A stretch of DNA of 64,000 nt from Pandoraea iniqua (GTDB lineage: Bacteria; Pseudomonadota; Gammaproteobacteria; Burkholderiales; Burkholderiaceae): contig NZ_CABPSF010000002.1 of assembly GCF_902459685.1 (NCBI RefSeq), positions 806,001 to 870,000 of the forward strand, in the 5' to 3' direction. Each line of letters opens with the position of its first letter. The stretch's first letter is position 1. The position numbers and the translations under genes are program-made. This document shows positions 51,306 to 61,344 of this stretch, one piece after another. The notes below the pieces were generated by a model. It had not been told where the DNA came from. It did no database searches and worked only from the letters and a program-made list of their open reading frames with translations.

Positions 51306-52244
51306 ATGACATTCTTTTCGGTACTCCTCGCGCTGATCCTCGAGCAGGTGCGTGCGCTCTCCACGCAAAACCCGATCTACAACCTGATTCGCTCCCACGC
51401 GACGCACACTTCCCAATCGTTCGATGCGGGGCAACCGCGTCATGGCGTGCTGGCGTGGCTGGTCGTGGTGGTGCCGTTCGTGCTTGTGGTCGGCGTGGTC
51501 TATTACCTGCTCATGCGGGTGAACATTCTGCTGGGCTTTGCGTGGAACGTGCTGATCGTCTATCTGACGATGGGCTTTCGCCAGTTCAGCCACTACTTCA
51601 CCGACATTCACGTCGCGCTCAACAACGACAACGTCAACGAAGCGCGCGAGATTCTCCGTCAGTGGATCGGTATCGACACGGTCGACATGCCGGTCGACGA
51701 GATCGTGCGTCATACGCTGCTGCACGCCGTGATTGCATCGCACCGCCACGTATTCGGCGTGTTCTTCTGGTTCCTCATCCCGATCGGCCCTGCCGGCGCC
51801 GTGCTGTACCGGTTGGCGGAATATCTGTCGCGCCGCTGGACTGAACCCGCCCCGGATCGCAGCCCGGCGTTCGGCGCGTTTGCCCGCAAGGCGTTCTATG
51901 TGATCGACTGGGTGCCGGCCCGCATGACGGCAATCGGTTTTGCCATCGTCGGCAATTTCGAAGATGCGATCTACGCATGGCGTCACTACGCCAAGCAGTG
52001 GCCGAATGAGAACGAAGGTATTTTGCTGGCCGCCGGCAGTGGCGCCTTGGGCGCCCGCCTAACCGGCCCGCTGGCGGAAGTCTCGAGCATCGACGCGCTC
52101 AATCAAGGCGATGACGCTGTGCTGCCGGTTGGTGGCGAATGCACGCCGCGTACGCTTCAGGCCGCTGTCGGACTGGTGTGGCGCGCGGTCTTACTGTGGA
52201 TGCTGTTGCTCTTGCTGCTGACACTCGCGGTCTGGCTCGGTTAA
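51306..52244 (+). CDS. CobD/CbiB/AmpE-like membrane protein
   Basis: A 312-residue multi-pass protein related to CobD/CbiB and AmpE. The start MTFFSVLLALILEQVRALST is typical; membrane helices include VLAWLVVVVPFVLVVGVVYY, HRHVFGVFFWFLIPIGPAGA and a C-terminal LLWMLLLLLLTLAVWLG. Conserved polar patches FSHYFTDIHVAL and IVGNFEDAIYAWRHY fit the family. No other cobalamin genes are nearby, so an AmpE-like envelope function is as likely as B12 synthesis. Confidence 0.85.
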   Translation: MTFFSVLLALILEQVRALSTQNPIYNLIRSHATHTSQSFDAGQPRHGVLAWLVVVVPFVLVVGVVYYLLMRVNILLGFAWNVLIVYLTMGFRQFSHYFTDIHVALNNDNVNEAREILRQWIGIDTVDMPVDEIVRHTLLHAVIASHRHVFGVFFWFLIPIGPAGAVLYRLAEYLSRRWTEPAPDRSPAFGAFARKAFYVIDWVPARMTAIGFAIVGNFEDAIYAWRHYAKQWPNENEGILLAAGSGALGARLTGPLAEVSSIDALNQGDDAVLPVGGECTPRTLQAAVGLVWRAVLLWMLLLLLLTLAVWLG

Positions 52245-52273
52245 GGTTCCAGACAGACTGTGCTCCATGAAGA

Positions 52274-52297
52274 AACCCCGCCGAAGCGGGGTTTTTT
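52274..52297 (+). terminator. Intrinsic terminator after the CobD-like gene
   Basis: AACCCCGC (52274-52281), loop CGAA, GCGGGGTT (52286-52293), then TTTT. It ends transcription before the convergent rsgA. Confidence 0.9.
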
Positions 52298-52327
52298 CAT
52301 TTCTGGATAGCCAACAAGTTGCCCGGC

Positions 52328-53269
52328 TCAATAAGGCACTTCTTGCTCCGACTCATGCACGAGTTGCGCGTACAGCGCGTGGCGTTGCTGAGAGATCCGG
52401 CCATCGGCAACCGCAGCGAGAATGGCGCAACCGGGCTCTTTCAGGTGATGGCAGTTGTAGAACCGGCAGCCGGTGAGCAACGGACGGAATTCAGGGAACG
52501 CACGCTCGAGCACACCTTCCTTGAGGTGGTGCAGGCCGAATTCCTGAAATCCCGGTGAGTCGATCAGCAAGCCGCCATCGGGAAGGTGGAAGATCCGCGT
52601 GAACGTCGTCGTATGTTTGCCGGAATTGAGCACCGTCGAAATTTCGCGCGTTGCCGCGGCGGCGTTGGGGACGAGCAGGTTCACGAGGCTCGACTTGCCC
52701 ATGCCCGATTGCCCCAGCAGCAGCGATGCTTTATGTGCCAGTCGCGGCAGAAGCATCGCTTGTGCGGCCTCCGGATCGGCACGCACCGACAATTCCAGCA
52801 CTTCATAGCCCAGCGCCCGGTAGGGCGCGAGGCGCTCGCGTGCTGCCGGCAATGCGGCGGTGACGTCCGTCTTGTTGAGGACGACGAGCGGGTGCAGTTC
52901 GTTGGCCTCGGCGGCCACCAGTGCCCGGCCGAGCAGGTCTTCGCTGAAATACGGTTCAGTGCCGAGCATGATCACCAACTGATCGATGTTCGACGCGAAC
53001 AGCTTGCTTTTGAACTGATCCGAGCGGTAGAGCAGATTACGGCGCGGCAGAATTTCTTCAATCACGCCCTGATCGCCCGTGCGTGCCCACGCCACTTCGT
53101 CGCCTACGGCGATCTCGCTCTTCTTCCCCCGGGGGAAGCACAGCACGGTCTCGCCATCGTCGGCTTCGACCACATAGTGACGTCCATGGGCGGCGGCGAC
53201 CCGGCCGAGACGGCGGGCTTCTGCGGTCGTGGCGGGCAGGGCCGCCTTCACTTTTGCGCCGCGCTTCAT
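52328..53269 (-). CDS. rsgA: Ribosome small-subunit GTPase RsgA
   Basis: Circularly permuted GTPase checking 30S maturation; 313 residues. An OB-fold lies at residues 20-90 ([20 protein letters not shown]). The GTPase motifs appear in permuted order: NKTD (G4), then [14 protein letters not shown] (P-loop), then DSPGFQEFG (G3). A C-terminal zinc knuckle [14 protein letters not shown] completes the protein. It overlaps the M48 protease stop by ATGA. Confidence 0.97.
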   Translation of the reverse strand: MKRGAKVKAALPATTAEARRLGRVAAAHGRHYVVEADDGETVLCFPRGKKSEIAVGDEVAWARTGDQGVIEEILPRRNLLYRSDQFKSKLFASNIDQLVIMLGTEPYFSEDLLGRALVAAEANELHPLVVLNKTDVTAALPAARERLAPYRALGYEVLELSVRADPEAAQAMLLPRLAHKASLLLGQSGMGKSSLVNLLVPNAAAATREISTVLNSGKHTTTFTRIFHLPDGGLLIDSPGFQEFGLHHLKEGVLERAFPEFRPLLTGCRFYNCHHLKEPGCAILAAVADGRISQQRHALYAQLVHESEQEVPY

Positions 53270-54513
53270 GCGTGCCCCAGCAGTCGGTCAATGCGCTGCG
53301 AGGCGGGCGGGTGCGAATAGTAGAACGCGGTGTAGACCGGGTCGGGCGTGAGCGTCGACGCGTTGTCCTGATACAGCTTCACCAGCGCGTTGATGAGGTC
53401 GCTGGCCTGTGTCTGGCTGGCGGCGAACGCATCGGCTTCGAACTCGTGCTTGCGCGACGTGAGGCTGCTCAGCGGGCTCGCGAAGAAGCCGAACACCGGC
53501 AACACCAGGAAGAAGAGCACCAGCGCCAGGGCGTTGTTGCTGCCCATCATCGACGGCATCACCCCCAGATCCGTGTAGAACCACGTACGGCCGGCGAGCC
53601 AGCCGAGCAGGGCCAGAAACGCCAGCGAGAGGGCGAAGGCGACGGCGAGACGCTTAGTGATATGGCGGCGCTTGAAGTGGCCCAACTCGTGGGCCAGTAC
53701 GGCTTCGATTTCCGCCGGCGACAGGCGCTCGATCAGCGTATCGAAGAAGACGATGCGCTTGGCACGTCCGAACCCGCTGAAGTAGGCGTTGCCGTGGGCC
53801 GAGCGCTTCGAGCCGTCCATGACGAACAGCCCGCGCGCGGCGAAACCGCAGCGTTTCATCAACCCTTCGATGCGTTCGGCCAGCGAGACGTCCGCCAGCG
53901 GTTCGAACTTGTTGAACATCGGCGCGATGACGTGCGGGAAGATGAATTGCACGAACAGATTGAACGCGACCCACACGACCCACGTGTACAACCACCACAG
54001 CGGCCCGGCGCGCTCCATCAGCCACAGCACGACGAAGAGCAACGGCAGACCCAGCACGACGCCAATGGCCGTGCCCTTGATCAGGTCGGCAATGAACAGC
54101 CCGATCGACATGCGGTTGAAGCCGAATCGTTGCTCGATCACGAACTGGCGCACATAAGTGAACGGCAGATCGACGAGGCCGGAAATGAGCAGCACGGCGC
54201 CGATCAGCGCGATCTGGGCCAGATAACCGTCGCCCAGCCATTCGGTGATGCCGATATGCAGGAGGTTCAGGCCGCCGAGCAGCGTTAGTGCGACCAGCAG
54301 CACGGCCTGCGCGAAGATTTCGGCCATGCCGAGCCGCGTGCGGGCGACCGTGTAGTCGGCCGCGCGCTGGTGATCGGTCAGCGTGATCGTGCCGGCGAAA
54401 CGCTCGGGGACAGCGGCACGATGGGCGACCACGTGGCGGATCTGGCGGGCCGCCAGCCACAACTTGGTCATGACCATGGCCAGCAGGAAGATCACGAAGA
54501 GATAAGTGAACAT
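53266..54513 (-). CDS. M48-family (Ste24-like) membrane metalloprotease
   Basis: A 415-residue integral membrane zinc protease. The catalytic motif is [12 protein letters not shown] (HExxH); the third zinc ligand is expected in the [10 protein letters not shown] segment. Several membrane helices cover residues 1-20, 65-120 and 150-200; [20 protein letters not shown] is the Ste24 hallmark. It may cleave membrane or precursor proteins. It is followed by rsgA in the same transcript and is divergent from orn. Confidence 0.93.
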   Translation of the reverse strand: MFTYLFVIFLLAMVMTKLWLAARQIRHVVAHRAAVPERFAGTITLTDHQRAADYTVARTRLGMAEIFAQAVLLVALTLLGGLNLLHIGITEWLGDGYLAQIALIGAVLLISGLVDLPFTYVRQFVIEQRFGFNRMSIGLFIADLIKGTAIGVVLGLPLLFVVLWLMERAGPLWWLYTWVVWVAFNLFVQFIFPHVIAPMFNKFEPLADVSLAERIEGLMKRCGFAARGLFVMDGSKRSAHGNAYFSGFGRAKRIVFFDTLIERLSPAEIEAVLAHELGHFKRRHITKRLAVAFALSLAFLALLGWLAGRTWFYTDLGVMPSMMGSNNALALVLFFLVLPVFGFFASPLSSLTSRKHEFEADAFAASQTQASDLINALVKLYQDNASTLTPDPVYTAFYYSHPPASQRIDRLLGHA

Positions 54514-54615
54514 GCGCCTAAGAGGAAACTGAAGTATGCGAGAATTATAAGTTCTTTCGACCGGCCAGGCGCCTTACCGGTCGCCAACCGACGCGTTTTA
54601 AAGAGTCTTCCGATC

Positions 54616-55239
54616 ATGTCTGCCATTCCGTCCCAAAATTCCGCATCTGCCGAAGGCGAAAAGACGCTCGCGCGTGCCGAGTTCAATCTGGTCTGGCTCG
54701 ATATGGAAATGACCGGTTTGCAGCCGGATAGCGACCGTATCATCGAAGTCGCCGTCGTTGTGACCGATTCGGCACTGACGCGTCGCATCGAAGGCCCGGT
54801 TTTCGCCATTCACCAGTCCGACGCTGTCCTCGACGGCATGGATGACTGGAACAAGGGCACCCACGGCCGCTCGGGGCTGATCGATCGCGTCAAGGCGTCG
54901 CCGATCGATGAAGCTTCGGCAGAATTGCAACTGATCGAGTTTCTCTCGCAGTACGTGCCGCCCAATAAGTCGCCGATGTGCGGCAATTCGATTTGTCAGG
55001 ACCGCCGCTTCATGGCGCGTTACATGCCCAAGCTGGAGGCCTTCTTCCATTACCGCAATCTCGACGTCAGCACGCTCAAGGAGCTGTGCCGCCGCTGGGA
55101 GCCCACGGTCTACAAGGGTTTCAGCAAGCGCGCCGCGCACACCGCGCTGGCCGACATCCATGAGTCGATCGACGAGCTCGTGTACTACCGCGAGCACTTC
55201 CTGAAGACGACGGTGCCCGGGAGCGACGCGGCTGCCTGA
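54616..55239 (+). CDS. orn: Oligoribonuclease
   Basis: A 3'-5' exonuclease clearing diribonucleotides (including pGpG), essential in many Proteobacteria. It has 207 residues with a 22-residue N-terminal extension before the conserved [20 protein letters not shown], which holds the first Asp and Glu of the DEDDh site. [20 protein letters not shown] and [16 protein letters not shown] hold the remaining acidic and His residues. The ATG at 54616 is chosen as the first plausible start after the divergent gene. Confidence 0.97.
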   Translation: MSAIPSQNSASAEGEKTLARAEFNLVWLDMEMTGLQPDSDRIIEVAVVVTDSALTRRIEGPVFAIHQSDAVLDGMDDWNKGTHGRSGLIDRVKASPIDEASAELQLIEFLSQYVPPNKSPMCGNSICQDRRFMARYMPKLEAFFHYRNLDVSTLKELCRRWEPTVYKGFSKRAAHTALADIHESIDELVYYREHFLKTTVPGSDAAA

Positions 55240-55264
55240 TCGATCTCAGCTACCCGGCCAAACG

Positions 55265-55293
55265 AAAACGCCAGCGAAATGCTGGCGTTTTTT
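55265..55293 (+). terminator. Terminator between orn and mog (bidirectional-looking)
   Basis: AAAACGCCAGC (55265-55275), loop GAAAT, GCTGGCGTTTT (55281-55291), then TT. The flanking A-run and T-run let it work for both convergent genes. Confidence 0.9.
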
Positions 55294-55355
55294 CATTGTG
55301 CGTTACGTTGTTACGTTGAAACGGTGAGGAGAGCCCGTCGCGGCCCAACGTCGGC

Positions 55356-55976
55356 TCAGGCCGGCTTCGGCGCGCGAATTGCCGTTTTCGGGCGGAACGC
55401 CTTGCAAACGGCTTCATCGGTTTCGATATACGGCCCGCCGATCAGGTCGATGCAATACGGCACGGCGGCAAAGATGCCGGGCACGATCGACTTGCCGTCG
55501 GCATCGCGCAGACCTTCCAGCGTCTCTTTGATCGACTTCGGCTGGCCCGGCAGATTGATGATGAGCGCGGCGTGGGCCGGCGTTTCGCGGATCACGGCCA
55601 CCTGACGCGACAGAATCGCGGTCGGCACGAAGCGCAGGCTGATCTGGCGCATCTGCTCGCCAAAGCCCGGCATCTCTTTCGTCCCGGCACGCAGCGTTGC
55701 CTCGGGCGTCACATCGCGACGTGCCGGGCCGGTGCCGCCGGTGGTGAGCACCAGATCGCACTGCATCGTGTCGATGAGTTCGATCAACGTGGCGGTGATG
55801 CCATCCGCGTCATCGGGAATCAGGCGCGTCTCGGCCACCCAAGGGGACGTCAGGGCGCTGCCGAGCCAAGCCTGCAATGCCGGAATGCCCTGATCTTCAT
55901 ACGTGCCCTGACTGGCGCGGTCGCTGACCGAGACCAGTCCGACGCGCAGTTCATCCGGATGCGCGCGCGCGATCAT
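55356..55976 (-). CDS. mog: Molybdopterin adenylyltransferase
   Basis: Adenylates molybdopterin to prepare it for molybdenum insertion; 206 residues. The MoaB/Mog fold has [20 protein letters not shown] near the start, [20 protein letters not shown] around residue 80 and [20 protein letters not shown]. The C-terminal [14 protein letters not shown] is characteristic of Mog. It overlaps darP by ATGA, an unusual but stable pairing in this group. Confidence 0.95.
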   Translation of the reverse strand: MIARAHPDELRVGLVSVSDRASQGTYEDQGIPALQAWLGSALTSPWVAETRLIPDDADGITATLIELIDTMQCDLVLTTGGTGPARRDVTPEATLRAGTKEMPGFGEQMRQISLRFVPTAILSRQVAVIRETPAHAALIINLPGQPKSIKETLEGLRDADGKSIVPGIFAAVPYCIDLIGGPYIETDEAVCKAFRPKTAIRAPKPA

Positions 55977-56581
55977 CGATCGTCCTCACGCACCGGGAAT
56001 TCCGGCAGATCGTCATCGGCGTCGTCCGACTTGTCGTGGCTGTCCGCGCTATTGGCCAGCAAGTCTTTGAGCGCTTGAAACAGCTCGCGGAAGGCCTTGG
56101 GCGGCTTTTGCGCGGCCTGCTCACGGCGGGCGTTGCGAATGAGGGTGCGAAGGTGCTGGCCATCGACGTCCGGGTGCTGTGCGAGCAGTTCCGTCAGTGC
56201 TTCGTCCTTGGCGAGCAGGCGATCGCGCCAGCGCTCAAGGGCGTGCAGCTTGGCGGTTTCGGCTTTCGACACGCCATTGATCACGTCGAGGGCACGCTGG
56301 ATGGCTTCGACTTCCGACTCATCGAGCGAGCGCATGACCTTGCCGACGTACTGCATCTGACGGCGGCGGCCTTCATGCGCCGTGATCTTGCGGCAGTCGC
56401 GCACGGCTTGATCGAGCTTTTCGGACATGGGGACGCGCGCCAGCGCGTCTTTGGACAGGTTGACCAGTTCTGCGCCAAGATCCTGCAACGCGTGCGACTC
56501 GCGCTTGCGCTGGGATTTACTCGGACCTTCGTAGAGAAGTTCGGACTCGGCGGGTTGGTTATTGCGGTGATTGTGCGTCAT
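55973..56581 (-). CDS. darP: Ribosome biogenesis factor DarP (YjgA)
   Basis: A 202-residue protein that acts late in 50S assembly. ATG at 56581; an upstream in-frame start at 56614 would lack a ribosome-binding site. The family core is [40 protein letters not shown] and [19 protein letters not shown]; the C-terminal third is acidic ([16 protein letters not shown]), longer than in enterics. It is divergent from pmbA, a common neighbour in Betaproteobacteria. Confidence 0.93.
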   Translation of the reverse strand: MTHNHRNNQPAESELLYEGPSKSQRKRESHALQDLGAELVNLSKDALARVPMSEKLDQAVRDCRKITAHEGRRRQMQYVGKVMRSLDESEVEAIQRALDVINGVSKAETAKLHALERWRDRLLAKDEALTELLAQHPDVDGQHLRTLIRNARREQAAQKPPKAFRELFQALKDLLANSADSHDKSDDADDDLPEFPVREDDR

Positions 56582-56696
56582 GGGCGCTATTGTAACGCGG
56601 CTCACGCCGTCCAAATAGTTGCAACCCCCTCGTACGACGGTACGGAAGTCGCGCTAAGATGGCGGTTCCTATTCAGCCACTGACCCAATCGCGCCG

Positions 56697-58055
56697 ATGT
56701 CCCAAGCGACCCAGCATTTCACGCATACCCAGGACCAACTCAAGGAAATCGTCAGCGACGTACTGCAATACGCCCGTTCGCTAGGCGCTACCGACGCGGC
56801 CGCCGAGATTTCCGAGGGCGACGGCCTGTCGGTCTCGGTGCGGCGCGGCAAGGTCGAGACCATCGAGCGCAATCGCGACAAGCTCGTCGGCGTGTCGGTG
56901 TTCATCGGCCAGCGCCGTGGCAACGCCAGTACCTCGGACTTCTCGCGCAAGGCGCTGCACGACACGGTCGACGCCGCTTTCAATATCGCCCGATTTACCG
57001 CCGAAGACGACTGCGCGGGCCTTGCCGAGGCGGAACTCCTCGAGACGAACCCGCAGGACCTGTCGCTCTTCCACCCGTGGCGCATCACGGCCGACGACGC
57101 TGTCGAACTTGCTCGCCGCGCGGAAAAGAGCGCGCTCGACGTGAGTCCCCTCATCCGAAATTCGGAAGGGGCGAGCGTTTCGGCCCAGCATTCCCAGTTC
57201 CTGCTCGGCACCACGCGCGGCTTCCTGTCGGGCTACCCGTATTCGCGTCACTACCTGTCGGTCTCGCCGATTGCCGGCTCTGGCAGCCACATGCAACGCG
57301 ACGACTGGTACACGTCCAAGCGCGCCGCTGAAGATCTGGCGTCGCCGGAGGCCGTGGGCCGTTACGCCGCCGAGCGTGCGCTGGCTCGCCTGCACGCCCG
57401 CAAGCTCTCGACCCGCAAGTGCGCGGTGCTGTTCGAGGCCCCGCTCGCCGCCGGCCTGCTGGGCGCCTTCGTGCAGGGCGTGAGCGGTGGCGCGTTGTAT
57501 CGCAAGGCCACGTTCCTCGTCGACACGCTGGGCAAACCGGTGTTTGCCGATCACGTGGGCATTCACGAAGACCCGCACGTGCCGCGCGCCATGGGTAGCG
57601 CCCCGTATGACGAAGAGGGTGTGAAGACGCGGGCCCGCGACGTGGTCACCGATGGCGTCGTGCAGGGCTATTTCCTCTCGACTTACTCGGCACGCAAGCT
57701 CGGCATGCAGACGACCGGTAACGCCGGCGGCTCGCACAACCTGCGCATGTATAGCAAGCTCACCGCGCCGACCGACGATTTCCGCGCCATGCTCCGTAAG
57801 CTCGGCACGGGCCTGCTGGTCACGGAACTGATGGGGCAGGGCGTGAACTACGTGACGGGCGATTATTCGCGCGGCGCGTCGGGTTTCTGGGTCGAGAACG
57901 GCGAAATCCAGTATCCGGTGGAAGAAATCACGCTGGCCGGCAACCTGAACGACATGTTCCGTCAGATCGTCGCCATCGGTGCCGACACGCTCGTGCGCGG
58001 CACCAAAGAGGTGGGGTCAATCCTGATTGAACAAATGACCATTGCCGGTCATTGA
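56697..58055 (+). CDS. pmbA: Metalloprotease PmbA (TldE)
   Basis: A 452-residue partner of TldD, forming a heterodimeric protease that matures microcin B17 and acts on CcdA in E. coli. Conserved pieces are AAEISEGDGLSVSVRRGKVE near residue 37, FIGQRRGNASTSD, RKCAVLFEAPLAAGLLGAFV and the C-terminal NYVTGDYSRGASGFWVENGE. PmbA itself lacks the metal-binding motif of TldD. No tldD is in the window. It starts 115 bp from darP on the other strand. Confidence 0.95.
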   Translation: MSQATQHFTHTQDQLKEIVSDVLQYARSLGATDAAAEISEGDGLSVSVRRGKVETIERNRDKLVGVSVFIGQRRGNASTSDFSRKALHDTVDAAFNIARFTAEDDCAGLAEAELLETNPQDLSLFHPWRITADDAVELARRAEKSALDVSPLIRNSEGASVSAQHSQFLLGTTRGFLSGYPYSRHYLSVSPIAGSGSHMQRDDWYTSKRAAEDLASPEAVGRYAAERALARLHARKLSTRKCAVLFEAPLAAGLLGAFVQGVSGGALYRKATFLVDTLGKPVFADHVGIHEDPHVPRAMGSAPYDEEGVKTRARDVVTDGVVQGYFLSTYSARKLGMQTTGNAGGSHNLRMYSKLTAPTDDFRAMLRKLGTGLLVTELMGQGVNYVTGDYSRGASGFWVENGEIQYPVEEITLAGNLNDMFRQIVAIGADTLVRGTKEVGSILIEQMTIAGH

Positions 58056-58168
58056 TGCTGCGAAATCTCATTCTGGCGCCACAAACGCGTTGCATTTATG
58101 CGCCAGGACGGGGCAAAAACCCAATTGCCGTGTCCGCTCACGATAGTTTGCGTTATCCTTAGGGGTTT

Positions 58169-58233
58169 TCTTAAGCCACGGTTTAAGAACGGATACGGTA
58201 GTTAGGGTAATGGGCGCGCTCACAAGGCGCGCC
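58169..58233 (+). promoter_or_regulatory. Structured leader upstream of the liv operon
   Basis: TCTTAA-N8-TTAAGA (58169-58188) is a clear dyad that may bind a regulator. Downstream, GGCGCGC (58213-58219) and GCGCGCC (58227-58233) form a 7-bp GC hairpin in the leader. TTGGAGGAAGAG follows before livK. I see no clean promoter. Confidence 0.45.
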
Positions 58234-58273
58234 TTCTCATAACTAGAGACTAGGTATTGGAGGAAGAGCACTC

Positions 58274-59425
58274 ATGAAAAGCACCATGACCAAGTTGCTG
58301 GCTGCACTTGTCGCCACGGGGATGGTGGCTGCGGCCCACGCAGCCGATCTGAAGATCGGCGTGGCCGAAGCACTGTCGGGCGGCGCTGCGCAATATGGCG
58401 CAGCCATCAAGAACGGTTTCCAGCTCGCGGCTGACGAGATCAATGCCGCCGGTGGCGTCAACGGCAACAAACTTGTACTGCAAGTCGAAGACGAGCAAGG
58501 CAAGAAGGAAGAAGCGATCAACGTTTTCAAGAAGCTGATCTTCCAGGACAAGGTGCTGATGGTGTTCGGCCCCACGCTGTCGAACTCGGCACAGGCTGCC
58601 GACCCGATCGCGCAAGCCGGCAAGACGGTCGCTTTTGGCACGTCGAACACGGCTGACGGCATCACGTCTATCGGCGACTTCATCTTCCGTAACTCGGTGA
58701 CCGAAGCCGACGTGCTGCCGGAGACCATCAAGGTCGCGGCCAAGCACACGGGCATCAAGAAAGTTGCTGTGCTGTACGGCAACGACGACGTGTTCACCAA
58801 GAGCGGCTACGACAACTTCAAGAAGGCGCTGGAAGACCTGAAGATCCCGGTCACGACGACCGAGACGTTCGCCAAGGGCGACGTGGACTTCAAGGCACAG
58901 CTCACGAAGATCAAGGCCAGCAACCCGGACGCCATCGTGCTGTCGGCACTGATCGCCGAAGGCGCGCCGATCATGGTGCAGGCCCGTCAACTGGGTATCA
59001 ACGTGCCGTTTATCGGCGGCAACGGCATGAACTCGGTCAAGGTGTTCGATCTGGCCAAGGGCAGCTCGGATGGCCTGTGGGTGGGTAGCCCGTGGTCGAT
59101 CGAGAACAACACGCCGGCCAACACCAAGTTCATCGCGGCCTACAAGGCCAAGTACTCGGTGTCGCCGGACCAGTTTGCGGCGCAAGCCTATGACGCGATG
59201 TACATCGCGGCCGGCGCGCTCAAGAACGTGAAGATCTCGGGCAATCTGGACGCCGACCGCAAGGCACTGCGCGATGCGCTGCCGAGCGTGACGCACGAAG
59301 GCGCGACCGGTGCTTTCGCGTTCCGTCAGGCCATGGGCAAGAACGGCAAGCCGGCTGGCTATGACGCAAAACAAGCGCCGATCGTCAGCGTGACGAAGGG
59401 CGGCAAGTACGTCATCGAGAAGTAA
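58274..59425 (+). CDS. livK: Branched-chain amino acid ABC transporter, periplasmic binding protein
   Basis: A 383-residue substrate-binding protein. The signal peptide MKSTMTKLLAALVATGMVAA ends with AHA before ADLKIGVAEALSG, the typical Peripla_BP_6 start. Further features are NGFQLAADEINAAGGVNGNK, VFGPTLSNSAQAADPIA and AVLYGNDDVFTKSGYDNFKK. The strong TTGGAGGAAGAG leader and the hairpin after its stop suggest more product than from the downstream genes. The specificity (Leu/Ile/Val or another amide) is inferred from family and operon. Confidence 0.93.
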   Translation: MKSTMTKLLAALVATGMVAAAHAADLKIGVAEALSGGAAQYGAAIKNGFQLAADEINAAGGVNGNKLVLQVEDEQGKKEEAINVFKKLIFQDKVLMVFGPTLSNSAQAADPIAQAGKTVAFGTSNTADGITSIGDFIFRNSVTEADVLPETIKVAAKHTGIKKVAVLYGNDDVFTKSGYDNFKKALEDLKIPVTTTETFAKGDVDFKAQLTKIKASNPDAIVLSALIAEGAPIMVQARQLGINVPFIGGNGMNSVKVFDLAKGSSDGLWVGSPWSIENNTPANTKFIAAYKAKYSVSPDQFAAQAYDAMYIAAGALKNVKISGNLDADRKALRDALPSVTHEGATGAFAFRQAMGKNGKPAGYDAKQAPIVSVTKGGKYVIEK

Positions 59426-59454
59426 GCAGCCCGGCAGTACTTGAAGAAGTCCGC

Positions 59455-59486
59455 ATGGGCGTAGGGCCGAAAGGCGCTACGCCCAT
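59455..59486 (+). promoter_or_regulatory. Stable intercistronic hairpin between livK and livH
   Basis: ATGGGCGTAG (59455-59464) pairs with CTACGCCCAT (59477-59486). An inner GCC-GAAA-GGC continues the stem across one G-G mismatch, ending in a GNRA tetraloop. No T-run follows. It likely protects livK RNA from 3' exonucleases, raising binding protein over permease, as with REP elements after malE. Confidence 0.82.
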
Positions 59487-59555
59487 CGGCGTTTCTGGCG
59501 CATGCCGCGCCCCCTCTCGGCACGCGTCTTCGTCCCTCAGGCTGGAATACACACC

Positions 59556-60437
59556 ATGCTGGAACAGCAACTCGTCAACGCGCTCTCCCTCGGGTGCGTG
59601 TACGCCTTGTTCGCGCTCGGGTTCACACTCGTGTTCGGCATTCTCGGCGTCATCAATCTCTCGCACGGCGCGGTCTTCATGGTCGGCGCGTACGCCGCCC
59701 TTCAGGCTGTCGCACGTCTGCATCTGCCGCTGTGGGCGGCCATCATCACGGCGGTGATCGTCAGTGGCCTGCTCGGGCTGCTCATCGACGTGCTCGTGCT
59801 CAAGCCGCTGCGCAAGCGCGGTGCGCCTCACCTGATTCCGATGATCGCCACCATCGGCGTGGGCATTCTGCTCAACAACGGGATTCAGGGCATTTTCGGT
59901 GCGGAAAATCTGCGCTTCCCGTACGAATTGGTCCCGCAAGACACCCTCACGGTGGCCGGCGTGCACATGACCGTGCTGGAACTGGTGATCATCTTCGTCT
60001 CGTTCGCACTGATGGCGCTGCTCATCACCACGATCAAGAAGACGCAACTGGGCCGCGCATTGCGCGCGATCGCCGAGTCGCCGAAGGCCGCCTACCTGCT
60101 CGGCATCAACGTCGAAGGCCTGTTCCTCGCGACGTCGTTTGCGGCAGCCGGGCTGGGCGGTATGGCCGGCGTGCTGATCGGGTTGTACTCGAACGCGGTG
60201 TTCCCGCTGATGGGCCAGCCGATGCTGCACAAGGGTATCGCGGTGATCATTCTGGGCGGCATGGGCGACATTCGCGGCGCGATGATCGGCGGCCTGTTCC
60301 TCGGGTTTGCCGAGGTGATGTCGGTGGCTTACATCGGCTCGAACATGCGCGACGCCGTGGCGTTCGGCTTGTTGTTCCTGATCCTGTTGGTGCGTCCGCA
60401 GGGGTTGTTCGGCAAAGTGCTCGAACGCAAAGCGTAA
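59556..60437 (+). CDS. livH: Branched-chain amino acid ABC transporter permease LivH
   Basis: A 293-residue inner-membrane permease. ATG at 59556 (MLEQQLVNALSLGCVYALFA) is chosen; the frame is open 18 codons upstream but that part is not LivH-like. The conserved TLVFGILGVINLSHGAVFMV, LLGINVEGLFLATSFAAAGL and IILGGMGDIRGAMIGGLF segments lie in and next to about eight helices; the EAA-like loop contacts LivG/F. Confidence 0.95.
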   Translation: MLEQQLVNALSLGCVYALFALGFTLVFGILGVINLSHGAVFMVGAYAALQAVARLHLPLWAAIITAVIVSGLLGLLIDVLVLKPLRKRGAPHLIPMIATIGVGILLNNGIQGIFGAENLRFPYELVPQDTLTVAGVHMTVLELVIIFVSFALMALLITTIKKTQLGRALRAIAESPKAAYLLGINVEGLFLATSFAAAGLGGMAGVLIGLYSNAVFPLMGQPMLHKGIAVIILGGMGDIRGAMIGGLFLGFAEVMSVAYIGSNMRDAVAFGLLFLILLVRPQGLFGKVLERKA

Positions 60438-60450
60438 TTACGGGGGCGCA

Positions 60451-61326
60451 ATGGACTGGTTCAATAATTTCTGGGCGGTGTACAGCAATTTGGTGCTGAC
60501 GTTGGGCACCAATGCGCTGCTGGCGCTGTCGATTTACCTCACGCTCTCGTGCGGCATGCTTGCGATGGCCAATGCGGCGTTCATGGGCATTGGCGCTTAC
60601 ACGGCGGCCCTCTTGACGATGAACTACGAGATGCCGTTCGCGGTGTCGCTCGCCGGTGGCATGGCCGCACCGGCACTCGTCGCGTTCATCATCGGCAAGC
60701 CGACGCTACGCCTGTCGGGCGTGTATCTGGCGATGGCTACGCTCGGCTTCGGTGAAGTCGTGCGCGTGCTGATCCTGAACACCGAAGACCTGACCGGCGG
60801 CGCGCTCGGCCTGAACGGCATTCCGCAACTCACGCAGTGGTGGCATGTGGCCGGCGCCGTGGTGATCACGCTGGCTGTGCTGTGGCGTCTGCGCCGCTCC
60901 AAGATCGGCCGTGCGTTCGAAGCCATCAAGGAAGACGAGACGGCGGCGGGCCTCATGGGCATCAACGTCACCGGTTACAAGATGCTGGCGTTCGTGCTGG
61001 GTGCCGTGCTGGCCGGTCTGGCCGGCGCACTCAATGCGCATCTGACGTTCTTCATCGGCCCGAACGAGTACGGCTTCGATCGTGGCGTGGAGATTCTGAC
61101 GATGGCGATTCTCGGCGGTATCAACGGTCTCGTGGGTCCGGTACTCGGCAGCACGATCCTCACGCTGTTGCCGGAGATGCTGCGCGCATTCAACGATTTC
61201 CGTCTTGTGGTCAACGGGCTGATTCTGGTGTTGATCGTGTTGTTCCTGCCCAAGGGCATCTGGGACCCGACACGTTTTCGCCGGTGGTTCCGCGCCGGCA
61301 AGACGCGTTCGGCCTCTTCCACGTAA
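60451..61326 (+). CDS. livM: Branched-chain amino acid ABC transporter permease LivM
   Basis: A 291-residue partner permease, 13 bp after livH. The segment YLTLSCGMLAMANAAFMGIG corresponds to the family start, followed by ALVAFIIGKPTLRLSGVYLA, LRRSKIGRAFEAIKEDETAA (cytoplasmic coupling loop) and ILGGINGLVGPVLGSTILTL. It is about 100 residues shorter at the N-terminus than E. coli LivM, as usual for this subgroup. Confidence 0.95.
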   Translation: MDWFNNFWAVYSNLVLTLGTNALLALSIYLTLSCGMLAMANAAFMGIGAYTAALLTMNYEMPFAVSLAGGMAAPALVAFIIGKPTLRLSGVYLAMATLGFGEVVRVLILNTEDLTGGALGLNGIPQLTQWWHVAGAVVITLAVLWRLRRSKIGRAFEAIKEDETAAGLMGINVTGYKMLAFVLGAVLAGLAGALNAHLTFFIGPNEYGFDRGVEILTMAILGGINGLVGPVLGSTILTLLPEMLRAFNDFRLVVNGLILVLIVLFLPKGIWDPTRFRRWFRAGKTRSASST

Positions 61327-61344
61327 GCGGACGGGGGATACGAC

